Shown: positions 1-12,300 of the stretch, in pieces
Layout: every line of letters begins with the position of its first letter
Position numbering within the stretch: position 1 is the stretch's first letter
Source of the DNA: Formicarius rufipectus
Taxonomy: Eukaryota; Chordata; Aves; Passeriformes; Formicariidae
Direction: 5' to 3'
DNA: 64,000 nucleotides
Assembly: GCA_013399695.1 (NCBI GenBank)
Contig: VXAU01000972.1
Span: 4,053-68,052 of the forward strand
Notes under the pieces: model-generated
Databases searched by the model: none
Seen by the model: the letters and a program-made list of their open reading frames with translations, nothing else
What the model was told of the DNA's origin: nothing
Position numbers and translations under genes: made by a program

Positions 1-59
1 CATTTCTCCCCCCTCCTCCCGCCCCGGCACATCCCGTACTACAACACCCAGCAACCCCC

Positions 60-164
60 GCGCCCCGCCGCGCCCCGCCGCCCAATCAACGCGGGGCTTG
101 TTGGCAGGTGCCGCCATGGCGGTGCCCAGGCGCTGAGGGAGGCGCTCGGCGGCGCCGGGGTTCG
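60..164 (+). promoter_or_regulatory. MED24: MED24 core promoter and non-coding exon 1
   Basis: GC-box-like repeats of CGCCCCGCCG (61-80) run directly into a CCAAT box (82-86). This is a typical TATA-less housekeeping promoter. The first exon ends at 164, where TTCG is followed by the donor GTGAGG. The start of transcription cannot be fixed, but must lie between the CCAAT box and about 115. A long G homopolymer and one N (202) follow in the intron, so the local assembly is fragile. Confidence 0.7.
116..136 (+). other. Short upstream ORF in MED24 exon 1
   Basis: An ATG in strong Kozak context (GCCGCCATGG) opens a six-codon frame (MAVPRR) closed by TGA at 134-136, before the splice donor at 165. 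The main MED24 start lies in exon 2 at 399. If transcription begins upstream of 116, ribosomes should meet this ATG first, so it could lower or regulate MED24 translation. The sequence is clear; the regulatory role is inferred. Confidence 0.5.
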
Positions 165-398
165 GTGAGGGGGGGGGGGGGGGGGGGGGGGGCGGCGGGG
201 GNCGGGCTCCGAGGGGCTCCAGGGTGGCTCCGAGCACCCCAAAGCCCCGGGGAGCGGGCAGACCCCCGGCCGCGCCCCTCCGGAGCCGCTGGGCCGCTGT
301 CGCCGCCGGGCGCCGCTTCCCCCCGGGCCTGCTCTGGCCTTCCCGGGGAGGGGGTCAGGGCTCCGTCCCCCCCTGAGCTCTCTGTTCGCAGGGTGACC

Positions 399-3300
399 AT
401 GAAGGTGGTGAACTTGAAGCAGGCCATCCTGCAGGCCTGGAAGGAGCGCTGGAGCGACTACCAATGGGCCATAAACATGAAGCGGTTCTTCCCCCGTGGA
501 GCCACCTGGGACATCCTCAATCTGGCAGGTCCGGGGGGAACGGGGGACTTCCCCCTCTTCAGTGGGCGCTCAAGGGTGTTCTGGGGTTCCCCACGTGGGT
601 TTTGGGGTGTCACCCCCCTGCGTTCCCCTTTCAGGGCTGCAGATGAGTGTGTTATGGAGATCCTTGGTGTATTTTGGGCGCTCCCTCTTGCATTTTGGGA
701 TCCCTCCTCTCTTTCCACACCACCTTTGGCTTTTTCATGCCAAAATGCCTTTTCCCAACCCCTTTAGCTCATTCCTGACTGTTCCCCCTTCCCTGCTCTC
801 TGGATCCATTTTGATCCTGTTTTCCCCCCTGTGAGGCGTCAGGGGTCTGCACAGCCTGGCTTTTGGAACAAGGGAAGCAGTTGTGCCAGGAGGGAAATAG
901 GTTGGCTATTAGGGGAAATTTCTTCATGGCAAGGGTGGTTAGGCATTGGAACAGGCTGTGGTGAAGTCACCATCCCTGGAAGTGTTCAAAAACGTGTGAG
1001 TGTGGCACTTGGGAACAGGGTTTAGTAGTGACACAGCAGTGCTGGTTAAACGTTGGGCTCGGGGATGGTGGAGGTCTTTCCAGGCTTAATGATTCCCTGA
1101 TTCCCTCCCTGCACCGGAGCCAGGTGCTGCTCCCAAGGCCACTTCCCACCCTGCCTAGGGGGGGTTTCTTTTCCCAGCCCAATTCAAGGGCATTTCACAC
1201 AAATCCTGCCAAAGGCTGGGATCGGTTTAAAGATTTGCCAGACTCTCCTGCTAATTATAGAAACTTGGTGCTGGGATTTTCCCCGTGCAGCACGTTCCTG
1301 GATAAATAAACAGAGCCAGGGATTGCTGCTCCGGGGGGTTTAAAGGGAACCAGCCCTACATAGGCAGTAGCTCTCACCCCTACAAGGGAGTAGTCTTTCC
1401 CCAGTAGATATTTTTTCCCTCTCTCCATCTTCCCAGTGGATTTTCCTGCAGTGTCTGTTTTTTGTCCCACCTCTGAGCTGCTCTGGCTGGGTTTGTCCTC
1501 TCCAGTGAGGGGCTGAGCTGGAACTGTGGCCATGGGGAGATGGATTTGCTCTGGGTGGATTTTCTGGGTGATTTGCTCCAGGGCCATTCCTGCTGCTGCC
1601 CAGATGGTCCCCAAGGCTCCCTGGTGCCTGTTTCCACCCTGGTGACACCAGCTCCTGCTCTGCTGGCAGCAAGGCCTGTGGGTTGCTTGGCATGGGCTTG
1701 TCTATATATCCCCCAAAACAGCACTAGAGATGGTAATTCCTTATTGTTTCTGTAGGAACAGGTTTCTCTTGGCTCACCCTCAGCCAGGGAAAGGCTCAGC
1801 AGCCTGGGCTTTGTTGGGGGCAGCCCATATGCCAAGAGGGAAAGGAGCTGTGTCCCCTTTTCCTTTTGGTAGCCACAAAGTCAGGATGACAACCCTGACT
1901 CCAGGTGCTGTGTGCACACAGGGAGACCCCATTCCCGAGGTCCTGATGGCTGGAACAGCAGCTCCCTTCCTCACCACAGCCCCCAGAGCTGTCCTTCCCC
2001 AAGCTCCTGCCTTTCAGCTTGGAAGTACAAAGGAGGGGAAGCTGGCACGGGCTGCCAGGATCACGGCGGGGCTGGTAGATCGCTGCTGACACGTCTGCAG
2101 CGGGGAGCAGCATGTGGCTGGCTCGTGGGGACACTCTGGGCTGGGGAGGGGACGGCTGCCACCACCTTCTGTCCTCATCCCAGACACTCTTGGCCCAGGT
2201 CTCAGCCTTGGAGTGAGACCCAGGGAGTCACCTGCTCCTGCACTCGGGATCCGCCGGCGTCTCCTCCTCCTCGGCTTTGGGGCAACAACTTCCCACCCGG
2301 CTGCTGCTCCCCGTTTTACATCTGGGTGCTCTGACCTACTTGCAGCCTGAGCCACAGCCCGGGGCCTGTTCGGGGAGGTGCTTCCTGCACTCTGCCATGG
2401 CTCAAATGGGCAATTAAAGGCTTGGCTGAGCAGATGGGACGGGCAGAGCCCCTCAGGCCACCGAGGGCCAGACGGGCAGGGCAGGGCCCAGTGGAGGGGA
2501 TGGGCAGCCCGGAGCTCAGCCCCAGGTGCCCGGGCAAAAGCTGCTTGGTGGAGGCTGCAGGGTAGGAGGTGGGAGGGAAGGGAATGTGTTCAGAGAGCAG
2601 CAGGCGCAGTTTCGGGGCTGGAGAGCCCGAGGAGAGCTGAGTTAGCAGTAGGCTGCGTGCTCTGCCTGAATTATTCACTGCCTTATGCTATTGGGGTTTA
2701 GAAAGTTGTAGGATTCAGTGAATTTGGGGGAAAAGTGGTGCGAGGTCACTGTGATTGGCACAGTTGGGCTTGGCCTACTTCTCTGTGGGATGAGGGCAGA
2801 GCAGTGTGTCTGTGTCCCTGTGTGCTGACCTGGGACCCTCTCTTCCCTTGCAGAGGCTCTCCTGGAGCAGGCTATGATTGGGCCATCCCCAAACCCACTC
2901 ATCTTGTCCTACCTGAAATATGCCATCAGCTCCCAGGTAAGGACCTGCCAGCACTGCTGGGGCTCACTTCCTGGCCCCAGTGAAGTCTGCAAAGGAGCTG
3001 GGGCGCTGGTGATGGACAGACATCCCAAATCCCCCATCTGAGCCTGTCCTGGGCTGGGCAGACACCCCAAATCCCCCATCTGAGCCTGTCCTGGGCTGAG
3101 CAGACACCCTAAATCCCCCATGAGAGCCTCTCCAGGGCTAGGACTGGTTGTGGTGGGCTCAGCACGTGCCCCAGGCAGGGATGTTTCCATAAATAGCCTC
3201 TGCCATTGCCCGGGGTGGGAATTCTGCCCTCCCCAAGAGCCTCCGCGCTCGCCGTGAGCGCCGCGCTTTCATATCCCGGCGTTTAATATCGCCTAAAGTT

Positions 3301-6300
3301 TGTGTGAAACACATCAGCGATCACCTAAAAATGTCTGTTTGGATTTGTGCCGGGTCAGCGCCCCGGCCCTGGCCCTGTCTGCAGTGACAGGCAGCAGGGC
3401 CGTGCCCTGACCTTGCCGTTCCTCAGCAACGAGCGCGGCGCTGGCACAGCCCCTGTGTGACACCGCGCTTGTTTTGGCTTTGTGTGTTGTAGATGGTGTC
3501 CTATTCCACGGTGCTGACAGCCATCAGCAAGGTATGGCTCTGGCAGGTGCTCTCAGAGGATTCACTCATTACCCACGACCCACGAATCCCTTTCCCTCCC
3601 CACAACTCCCACCAAATATAGGTCAAGTGGAAGGCGACGTCCTGGGCTGAGTCAGCAGTGGACAGCCGGCATGGATTAGCGCCCAAGCCCTTCCATGTCC
3701 CGTTGGGGATGGGCTGCTGCAGGTCCTGTAGGGTTTTAGGGATGTGAACGCCTCATCCCTCTGCCCTGGGGGGCCTGGCAGGCTCTGCCCTGTGTATAAC
3801 CCCGTCTAGGCCACCGGAAACCACATCCTGCCGCAGCCAGCAGAGCTGGCAGCACTGTGGGGATTGGAGCCGGCCATGGAGGAGCTGCCAGCGCTGGGGC
3901 CACACGGCTGCAGCCACAGGCCACACTTGGCTGTGGCTTCCCATGGGTGTTCAGTGTCCCTGTGCTGCTTCCACGGGGATCAGCCCTCCATGGCTTCCTC
4001 TGTTCAGTGTTGGGAAGCCCCTCGCAGGCTGTGTTCTACACCCACTCTCTGCCTTAGAGCGCACTCAGGCCCCTCTGCCCCCCTGTCTTTGATTTGAAGG
4101 AAGAACAAATTGAGGGAGAATAGTTTCTCTCCCCTTACCCCCTTGTTGGAAGGGAGAGAGGAGGATAATGGCACTGGCAGCCAGGGTTGTTTTGGGGGGC
4201 TGTGGGCTAGGCCATGAAGCCCTGGTGAGGTGGGGACCCCTCCAGCAGGCCCAGCACTAATCCGGGGTGGGGGTGGGCACACTCCCAGGGTGGAGTAGGG
4301 CTGAACCCATCCTCAGCTCTGCTCCGAGGGTTTGTTGCCGTTCCCCTGGTCCTGCATTGCTGTCCGTTCGGAGGGCGGGCTCAGCGCTGACCTTGAGAGC
4401 TGAGCCTTCCTCCTTCAGCTCAGCGTGGGCCCAGCGCAGAGCTGCGGGCAAGCTCCGGCCCGGCGGGGCTCCCCATCTGCTCCGGGAGGAGGGAGGGGCC
4501 GTGCTTCTGCTGCCCCCCGCCCCCCAGCCCCGCGGCCAGCCGGGCTGTTGGCGCTGCCAACCCTGCCGGGCTAGGGGGTGTGGGCAGGGGGATGGCACCC
4601 GGCCACCACCGCAGCGTCAGGGCAGTGCAGCCCCGGCCCCATCACCCTGGGAGGGCATGACCCGGCCGACTGACAGCCCTGACCTACTTCTCATTCAAGT
4701 GGCTTCTGGGCAGCTGCCAGGGCGAGTGTCCTGCGGCCGCAGCGCCTGACCCGGCTCTGGAGAAAGAGCTTGAGGGTGTTTTGGGAGCTGCTGGAGCTGG
4801 GCAGCCCTAGTCTGAAATCTTTCCATGTTCCCCTGCTCTAGTTCGACGACTTCTCCCGGGATCTGTGTGTCCAGTCACTGCTTGAGATCATGGACATGTT
4901 CTGTGACCGCCTCAGGTATGGTGTGACCGATCTAGTGCTGCCACCTCGATCCTGGATGCGCCATGGGCAGCACTGACAGCTGGTGGGGCCTGGCTGATCT
5001 TGGGATACTCGTCCTGGCAGTGGAGGGCAGATTCCCCCTTCAGCTCCTTGTCCTTTCCCAAGTTGCTGCCAACATGGGGAGAGCAGATGGAATCCAAATC
5101 CCATCATCTTCATGGGAAGCTGCAGGAAACCCTCCCTCTATTCTGGGGTAAAACTCACCATGGTATTCCTGCCTGGCTCAGGTAGACGGGGTGGGTGTAA
5201 GCCCCATGGCTCGAGTGTCTGTACTCTTGGGTGTTTTCCTTCCCTCTGCTGCTTCCCAGGCCCTGGCTGCATGTCTCTGTCTTGTCCTGCCTGTGCTGCC
5301 CCAGGCGCTGCCTTGTTTTGCTTCATGCTCTTCCGCTGGTGTTGCGGGACCCAAGGGAGTCCAGACAATTCAGGCCACAAAAACTTTTTTAGAAAGCTCA
5401 GAAATCTTCCTGTTAACCCCTGACAGCCTCTTCTGGGAGGCCAGAGGGAGGAGGAGGAGGAAGGCTGAAGGTAGCAGCTCTTCAGTGAAATGAAATGAAG
5501 CAGCAGCAATGAATATGCATCAGTGGCAGATGTTGACAAGGAGCTGTCGCTGGCCAACTGCAGAGCCGGCCCTTAATCCGCTCCTGCCTGCTCTGATCCT
5601 CTGCTTAATTTGATCAAAACTTCTGGCCCCGATGATTTGTGCATCAGGAGGGGAAAGCATTCACCTCTAGCAGAGCACTGATCGATGCTGAGCCTCTCTT
5701 AGCAAGATAATTTGATTAAAAGCTTGGAAAGTTTCCTTGTAGTGGAGTGCCCAGGGAGGAGGCTGCACTGGGGGGGGGTTTCCTTCCCCCCTGGCACAGC
5801 AGGAATGCTGCTGAGATGAGCCTGTTGGGCTCTGCAGCAAAGGAGCTGAGTGGGAGTGCAGGACCTGGGTTTGTGTTCCCCAGCCTGCCCTGTGTCTGTG
5901 CCTCAGTTTCTCAGCACACAGTGAGCACATTCCCATTTTTCTCCCAGCTGCCACGGGAAGGCCGAGGAGTGCATCAGCCTGTGCCGGGCGCTGCTCAGTG
6001 CCCTCACCTGGCTCCTGCGCTGCGCCACCTTCTACGCTGAGAAGGTGAAGGAGCCTCTGGAGCAGGCAGCAGCAGAGAACCAGCTGAAGATGTGCCTGGA
6101 GCGGCTGGAGAAGGTGCTCAGCAGCACCAAGAACCGCGCCCTGATCCACATCGCCAAGCTGGAGGAGACCTGTATGTCCCTGCCCCGTCTGCTGGCCCTG
6201 CAGAGGTGTCATTGCCACCTCTCCCTTCCCCCTGCCCGGCTCCTGCCGCATTGTCCCTGCTGCTCCAAGCCTATCCATCTTCCAGCCCTGTTGCTGTAAC

Positions 6301-9300
6301 TGTCTCTCCTTCCTGGCTCTGTGCCACCCTCTGCCCCCTCCCCTCCATGCTGCCCTTGGAAGAGGAGCAGAATTAATGTGGAGGCTGCGTGAGCTGTTCC
6401 TGGGCGCGTGGCGAGCCCTGTGCTCTGCCAGCCTGGCACAGCCCTGTGCCTTCGGCTGTGCCCATGTCTTGCCAGGAGGCTGTGCCAGGTGGGCCCAAGG
6501 CAGGAGCTGCTAGAGACACACAGAGCCTTGGTTTGAACTCAGCACCAGCAGGGACCCCCAACCTCTGCAGCCCCTCTATGCAGCCATGGGCCTTGGAGCC
6601 AGCCTGCCTGGGTTTTCCATGTGTCCCTGTCCCCCCACTGAATCCCTGTCCTCCCTCCCCAGCCTCCTGGAGCACTGTGGAGCAGTCTCTCGTCAAGCTG
6701 GGGGAGAACCTGAACAACCTGGGCACCTCCCCACTGCGGAGCCAGGCTGACAACTGCGTGTCCCTCATCAAGAGGTGGTTGTGTGCTACTGTTCTGTAGG
6801 CTTGGGGGGCAAAATGGGTCTGAGCCCTGCTCTGAATCACCTAAACTCTTTGCTCTGAGGGCTGAAAGCCTCCTGCCTCTCTCCATTCTGGCTCCCTGCT
6901 TCCCTGTCCCTTCCCAGCTGGATTCCTGCTGTGACAGTGAGCTGGGTCTGGCCAGGGGAGAGGGGACAAGGGCAAGTGGTGACTTGCTGCAGAGTAATCT
7001 TACCCAGGGGTTGCTCGTCTAGTGACCTGGGGCCCTTTACCATCGTTCAGCTGCTCTGGTCACACCAGAGCTGCCGTTTCTGTTCCAGATCCCCCTGGAA
7101 CTGCTCCCAGGTGTCAGGGTCTTGGCTGTGCTGTGGAGATCCCAGGCACAGGTGCTCCAGGGTGTTCTGCCCCGGGGACACACAGGGTAGTAAAGGTCAG
7201 GGGCTTGGCCAGGGAATGAGAGTGAGACAGGAGGAGCAGCAATCTGTCCCTGCAGGACCCCAGTGACCCTGGGCTGTCCCCTCCCACCCAGCATCCCCAC
7301 CATGCTCTCAGTCCACTCTGAGCAGCTGAACAAGACGGGGTTCCCCACTGTGCATGCCGTGGTGCTGCTGGAGGGGACCATGAACCTCACAGGAGAGACC
7401 CAGCCACTGGTGGAGCAGCTCATGATGGTGAAGAGGATGCAGGTACAGAAGTGACAGCATGTTCTCCTGCTCAGGTGGCCTGAGGCCACAGCCACGGCTC
7501 CGTGCTGTGCCTCCCTGTCTCCCTGTGCTCATCCTGGGCCAAGGGAGCAGTGGGAGCACATCAACACCTTTGCAGGGGTTCAGGGTTTGGCTGAGGGGGG
7601 TGGGGGATGTACTTTGCTGCCAACCCAGCACTGAGGGGGTTTGTGTGTGTGCCCTGTAGCGCATCCCCTCCCCGCTCTTCGTGCTGGAGATCTGGAAGGC
7701 CTGTTTTGTGGGCCTCATCGAATGCCCTGAGGGCACGGAGGAGCTCAAGTGGACAGCCTTCACCTTCCTGAAGGTAGGGCTGCCTATCCCAGTGCTGCTC
7801 CAAGCCCTGTGCCTGCCGTTGCCCTTTTCCTGTACACCCGACTCCTGCTGAGCTCCGAGCTCTGCCAGAGCAATTAGTCCTCCTCCCCTGCAGTGTGTCC
7901 TTTGAGGTGCTTCCACGCCCCACAGAGTGCCCCTCAGAATGCCCCCCACCCCACTTGAGCCTACACCAGCCCTCCTGCCACCCACTGAGCATCTGCTTTG
8001 CTGTCCAGGGGCCTCCTTTCGGCAACTGTTTGCAACCACGATGGTCTGGGCCAGTGCTGCCGGGGCGGTCCCAGCTGCAGAGCAGGGTCTGCCCTGGTGT
8101 CAGACCATGCCCTGTGTGTTTCAGATGCCCCAAGTCCTGGTTAAACTCAAGAAGTATCCCCAAGGGGACAAGGTGAGTCTGGAGGCCCGTCCATGGGGGC
8201 TGTGTGTCATGATATGTGAGCTGTGTTGTGGTGGTGCTGGTGCCTGGCCAGAGCTGTGTGGGGAAGTGGTCCATGTCCCAAAAGCCTTCCCTAATGGAGC
8301 TGGCAGTGGAAGCTGGAGGTGGGCTGAGTGCTTGGCTTTGTACTTGGCAGGATTTCACCGAGGATGTGAACTGTGCCTTTGAGTTCCTGCTCAAGTTGAC
8401 CCCTCTGCTCGACAAAGCCGACCAGCGCTGCAAGTGAGTTCTTGCCATGGCCAGGACTCACACATGGCCATGTGCCACCACCACCCTGTCCTCAGTGTGG
8501 GGTCCTGCCAAGGCTGGTTTAGTTTCTGATCCAGTTCCTTTTCCCTGAGGACCTAGTGTTGCACATGAGTGAGGCAGTGAGCATCTGACAGCTGAGTCCC
8601 ATGTGGGTGACACCCAGAGCTGCCCTGGGCCCTGCAGCATCTTCAGAGGGGTGGGAGTGGGTCCAGGAGGGCAGCTTGGGAGTCCCTCTGCCCTGTGGCA
8701 CTGCCTGGGGTGACAGGAATGCTGTCCCTCAGGCTAAGGCTCTGCTCTCTCTTCCAGCTGCAACTGCATGAGTCTGCTCCTGCAGGAGTGCAGCAAGCAG
8801 GGACTGCTCTCCGAGGCCAACAAGACCAACCTGATTGACAAACGGTACAGCCCCTCCAAAGTCTGGGTAACCCCCAAAAGTGGGACTGGGGCACCTTGTT
8901 TTGGAGGGGGAGCATGAGGGAGCAACTATTGTTTCATTGCTGGGACATGGTGACCTGGGGGGATGGTGTGTTGCTTTTGGTGACAAGCTGGGCACAGGTA
9001 GAGTCTGTCCCCTCAGAGTGGCAACTGGTGGTGGCCTGAGGTGGTGGCTTTCCCTTGGGTATGCCAGTAGGTGGGAGGAGGAAGGCAGGGTGATAGATTC
9101 CTGCTCACTGGCTCTTCTATGGGGTTCCCCAGGACAGCGGACAAGGAAAACTCTCCATGCTTGAAGTCAGCTGAGAATGCCAACATTCAGCCAAACCCAG
9201 GGCTCATCCTGAGGGCTGAGCCCACTGTCACCAACATCCTGAAGGTGAGTCCCCTCCTGCAACCGTGCTGGGCAGGGTGAGCTTGGCCCCAGATCCCCTT

Positions 9301-12300
9301 CCCAACAGCACCCCAGCAGCACCAGTCTCACCAGGCAGCCCAGGTGTTTGGGAGGTGCCTGATCTCTCCCTTTGCTGGGGTGATGGAGTAGAGGAATCGC
9401 TCCCAGCCTTGCTGCTCTGCCATGGATCCCAGGAGCTCCCCTCCTCCTTCCTGGGAAGCTGGAGGAGCTGTCAGGTGGCATGTCATCATTGCCAGCAGCC
9501 CGAGCCCAGCCAGCTCTGCCCATCCCACTCAGCATCTCCCGTGTGCATCTCCCCGGCTCTTTGGGGACTCCCCTTGTCCCCGTGTCACTTTGGTTGTCTT
9601 GCTGCTGCTCAGTGACAGGGGATGTTTTCCTGCCAGTACCAGGGGTGTGGAGGGCTCCATCCCAACTCCCTCAAACCCTCTGGGTCCCTGCTCCCCAAGG
9701 CCTTGGCGGAGCTCTGGGTGCTTACCACCTCTCTACCCTTTAAGCAGGAGTTTTGCTGCTCCTCTGTAGCACATGTTCCCCATGACTTTTCTTCCCTCTT
9801 ACTTTTTTGTTTGTAGACCATGGATGCGGATCACTCTAAGTCCCCCGAGGGCTTGCTGGGGGTCCTGGGTCACATGTTGTCTGGGAAGAGTCTGGACTTG
9901 CTGCTGGCAGCAGCAGCAGCCACGGGCAAGCTGAAATCCTTCGCTCGGAAGTTCGTCAAGTGAGTCTCCCACCTGGATGGCACTGTCCCTGGTGCCCAGG
10001 GAGGGATGGCCAGTCCCCCAGGCTGCCCCTCAGACAGGGTTAGATGTGCCTCTGGGCAAATGGAGCACTGGGAGGGCTGGGATTGTGGAGAGTGTGCACC
10101 CCACAGCACCGCATCTTTGTGTGAACAGGGCAAACGATCAGAGCCAGGTTAGTCTGGGGATGTTCAGAGAACTGAAGGCCCTGGCAGAGCCCTGGATTCA
10201 GGGCTGTGTGTCCCTTCTGTCCCCAGACACTCATATCCTGGTTGCAGCACATGCACAACACACACATGGGACTGCATGATGGGCTCCCCTGAGGGCTCGA
10301 CCCACACCAGCCCCAGTGGGTGCCTGGGGGAGCTGTTTGAGGGTCTGTGCTCCAAAACCCCCACGCAGCCAGCAGGGCTGGCTCTGGGGAGAGCCCGTGG
10401 GTGTGGGGACGGGCAGCTTGGCCAGACCTGTTTGGCTGCAGGAAGTGGAGACAGGGAGGAGGTGGTTTGTCCCTGCAGTGCTGCAGGGTGTCTGTGGAGC
10501 TGGGCCCTGCTTCTGCCTCTCCATGCTGGGATGGGGTGCAGGGAGGGGTCTGCAGGCTGGGCAGCCCCCTTGCTTGTCTTGGGGGGTAGGAATTGGCCTG
10601 TTGGACTGATAATGTTTGCTGCCACTCTCTCCCTCTCCAGGCTGAATGAATTCACCAAGCAAATCACTGGAGAAATCTGTAAGTGCGTGTGCATCCGTGC
10701 ATGAGGTGATCTGAGTGTCCCCCCTTCCCCTGCCACGTGCTGGGGCCTGGCTGGATTAAACTGGGACTGGCTGTGGGGCCAGAGCAAGCCAAGCTGTGCC
10801 TGTCCCAGCTGGGGGAGTCTGTGGGAAGGGGGCACAGAGGCATGTGGCCATATGCCAGCAGGGTCTGGGCTCCTGAGGACCCACTGCCCTCGTGTGTGTC
10901 CATCCCAAAAGTGGGGCATTCCCTGCTTGCAGAGGAAGAGCTCCCTCTCTCCAGCTGAGCCCGGGGGGCCCCTTGGCTCCCTCCCTGGAAGGGGTGATGT
11001 GTCAGCACAGCCCAGATAAGGACTCTGACTCCGTGTGCGTGTGATGAAACTTTTGGAGTGCTCTGACCTTCCATGGTGAGGGGGCAGCGCAGAGGAGGCC
11101 AGAGCTGCTTTGGGTCTCGAGCAGAGGCAGACAGGATGGGGGGAGGCATTTGGCACATCCCCTCATTCACACACAAGCACGTGGGGGAGTTACAAAAGCT
11201 GCCTGGGAGAAGCAGGTCCTGACCCCTGCACTCATGGGGTCCTGCCATCATCCTTGTACTGAGGCTGGAGACCCCCAAGGCCTTTGTTTCTCCTCCCTCA
11301 GCCAAGAGTGGCTCAGTTCGAGCCCTGCTCTTCGACATCTCCTTCCTCATGCTCTGCCATGTGGCCCAGACATACGGCTCAGAGGTAAGGATCCTCCCAG
11401 GGGTGAGGGGATGGATCCTCCCAGGGGATGAGGGGATGGATCCTCCAAGGGGATGAGGGGATGGATCCTCTCAGGGGATGAAGGGATGGATCCTCCCAGG
11501 GGATGAGGGGATGGATCCTCCCAGGGGATGAGAGGATGGATCCTCCCAGGGGATGAGGGGATGGATCCTCCAAGGGGATGAGGGGATGGATCCTCTCAGG
11601 GGATGAAGGGATGGATCCTCCCAGGGGATGAGGGGATGGATCCTCCCAGGGGATGGATCGTCCCAGGGGATGAGGGGATGGATCCTTCCAGGAGGATGGA
11701 TAGGGCTGAATCCTCCGAGGAGGTGGGTGGGGCTGCATCCTCTGAGAGGCTCTTACCTTGCCAGTCCACTCACTGCCGCAGCCTGCCAGCCTCCTCTAGT
11801 GGCCAGCCTGCCACTGTCGCCACTGTCCCTGCAGCCACCCCACTGCCTGGGGCACAGCACCTGTCCCTGGGGCTCCGTGGGTGCCAGTGGTGCAGTGGGA
11901 CTGGCTGTTGCCTCCCTGAGGGCTTGGAATGTTTGTGGACAGTGGGTTCAGTGGGAATGCTACTTGCACAGCTTCTCTGGGCTGGCTCCAAGCTCACTGG
12001 TTTTTCCCAGTGTTGCCCCTCCAGTTTGGCACTGGTTGGCTGTGGTGGGGAGTCACACAACCAGGCAGTGTCAGCCTTCCCCTGTCCAAGGAGGAACTCG
12101 GCCTCTCTCGGGAAACGGCACTTTGATTGCACGAAAATTTTTGAGGTTTTGACATCTGTGTGTGTTGGGAGGTGAAACGATACCGAAACACCAGGAATGA
12201 GGAGAGGGGGAGGGAGGGGACCTGCCCAGCTGGCCTGGGGGAGTGGGAAAGGGGGGTCCTGGTTGGGAGGGACGTGCCTGGGGCTGTCCAATGCGGTCTT

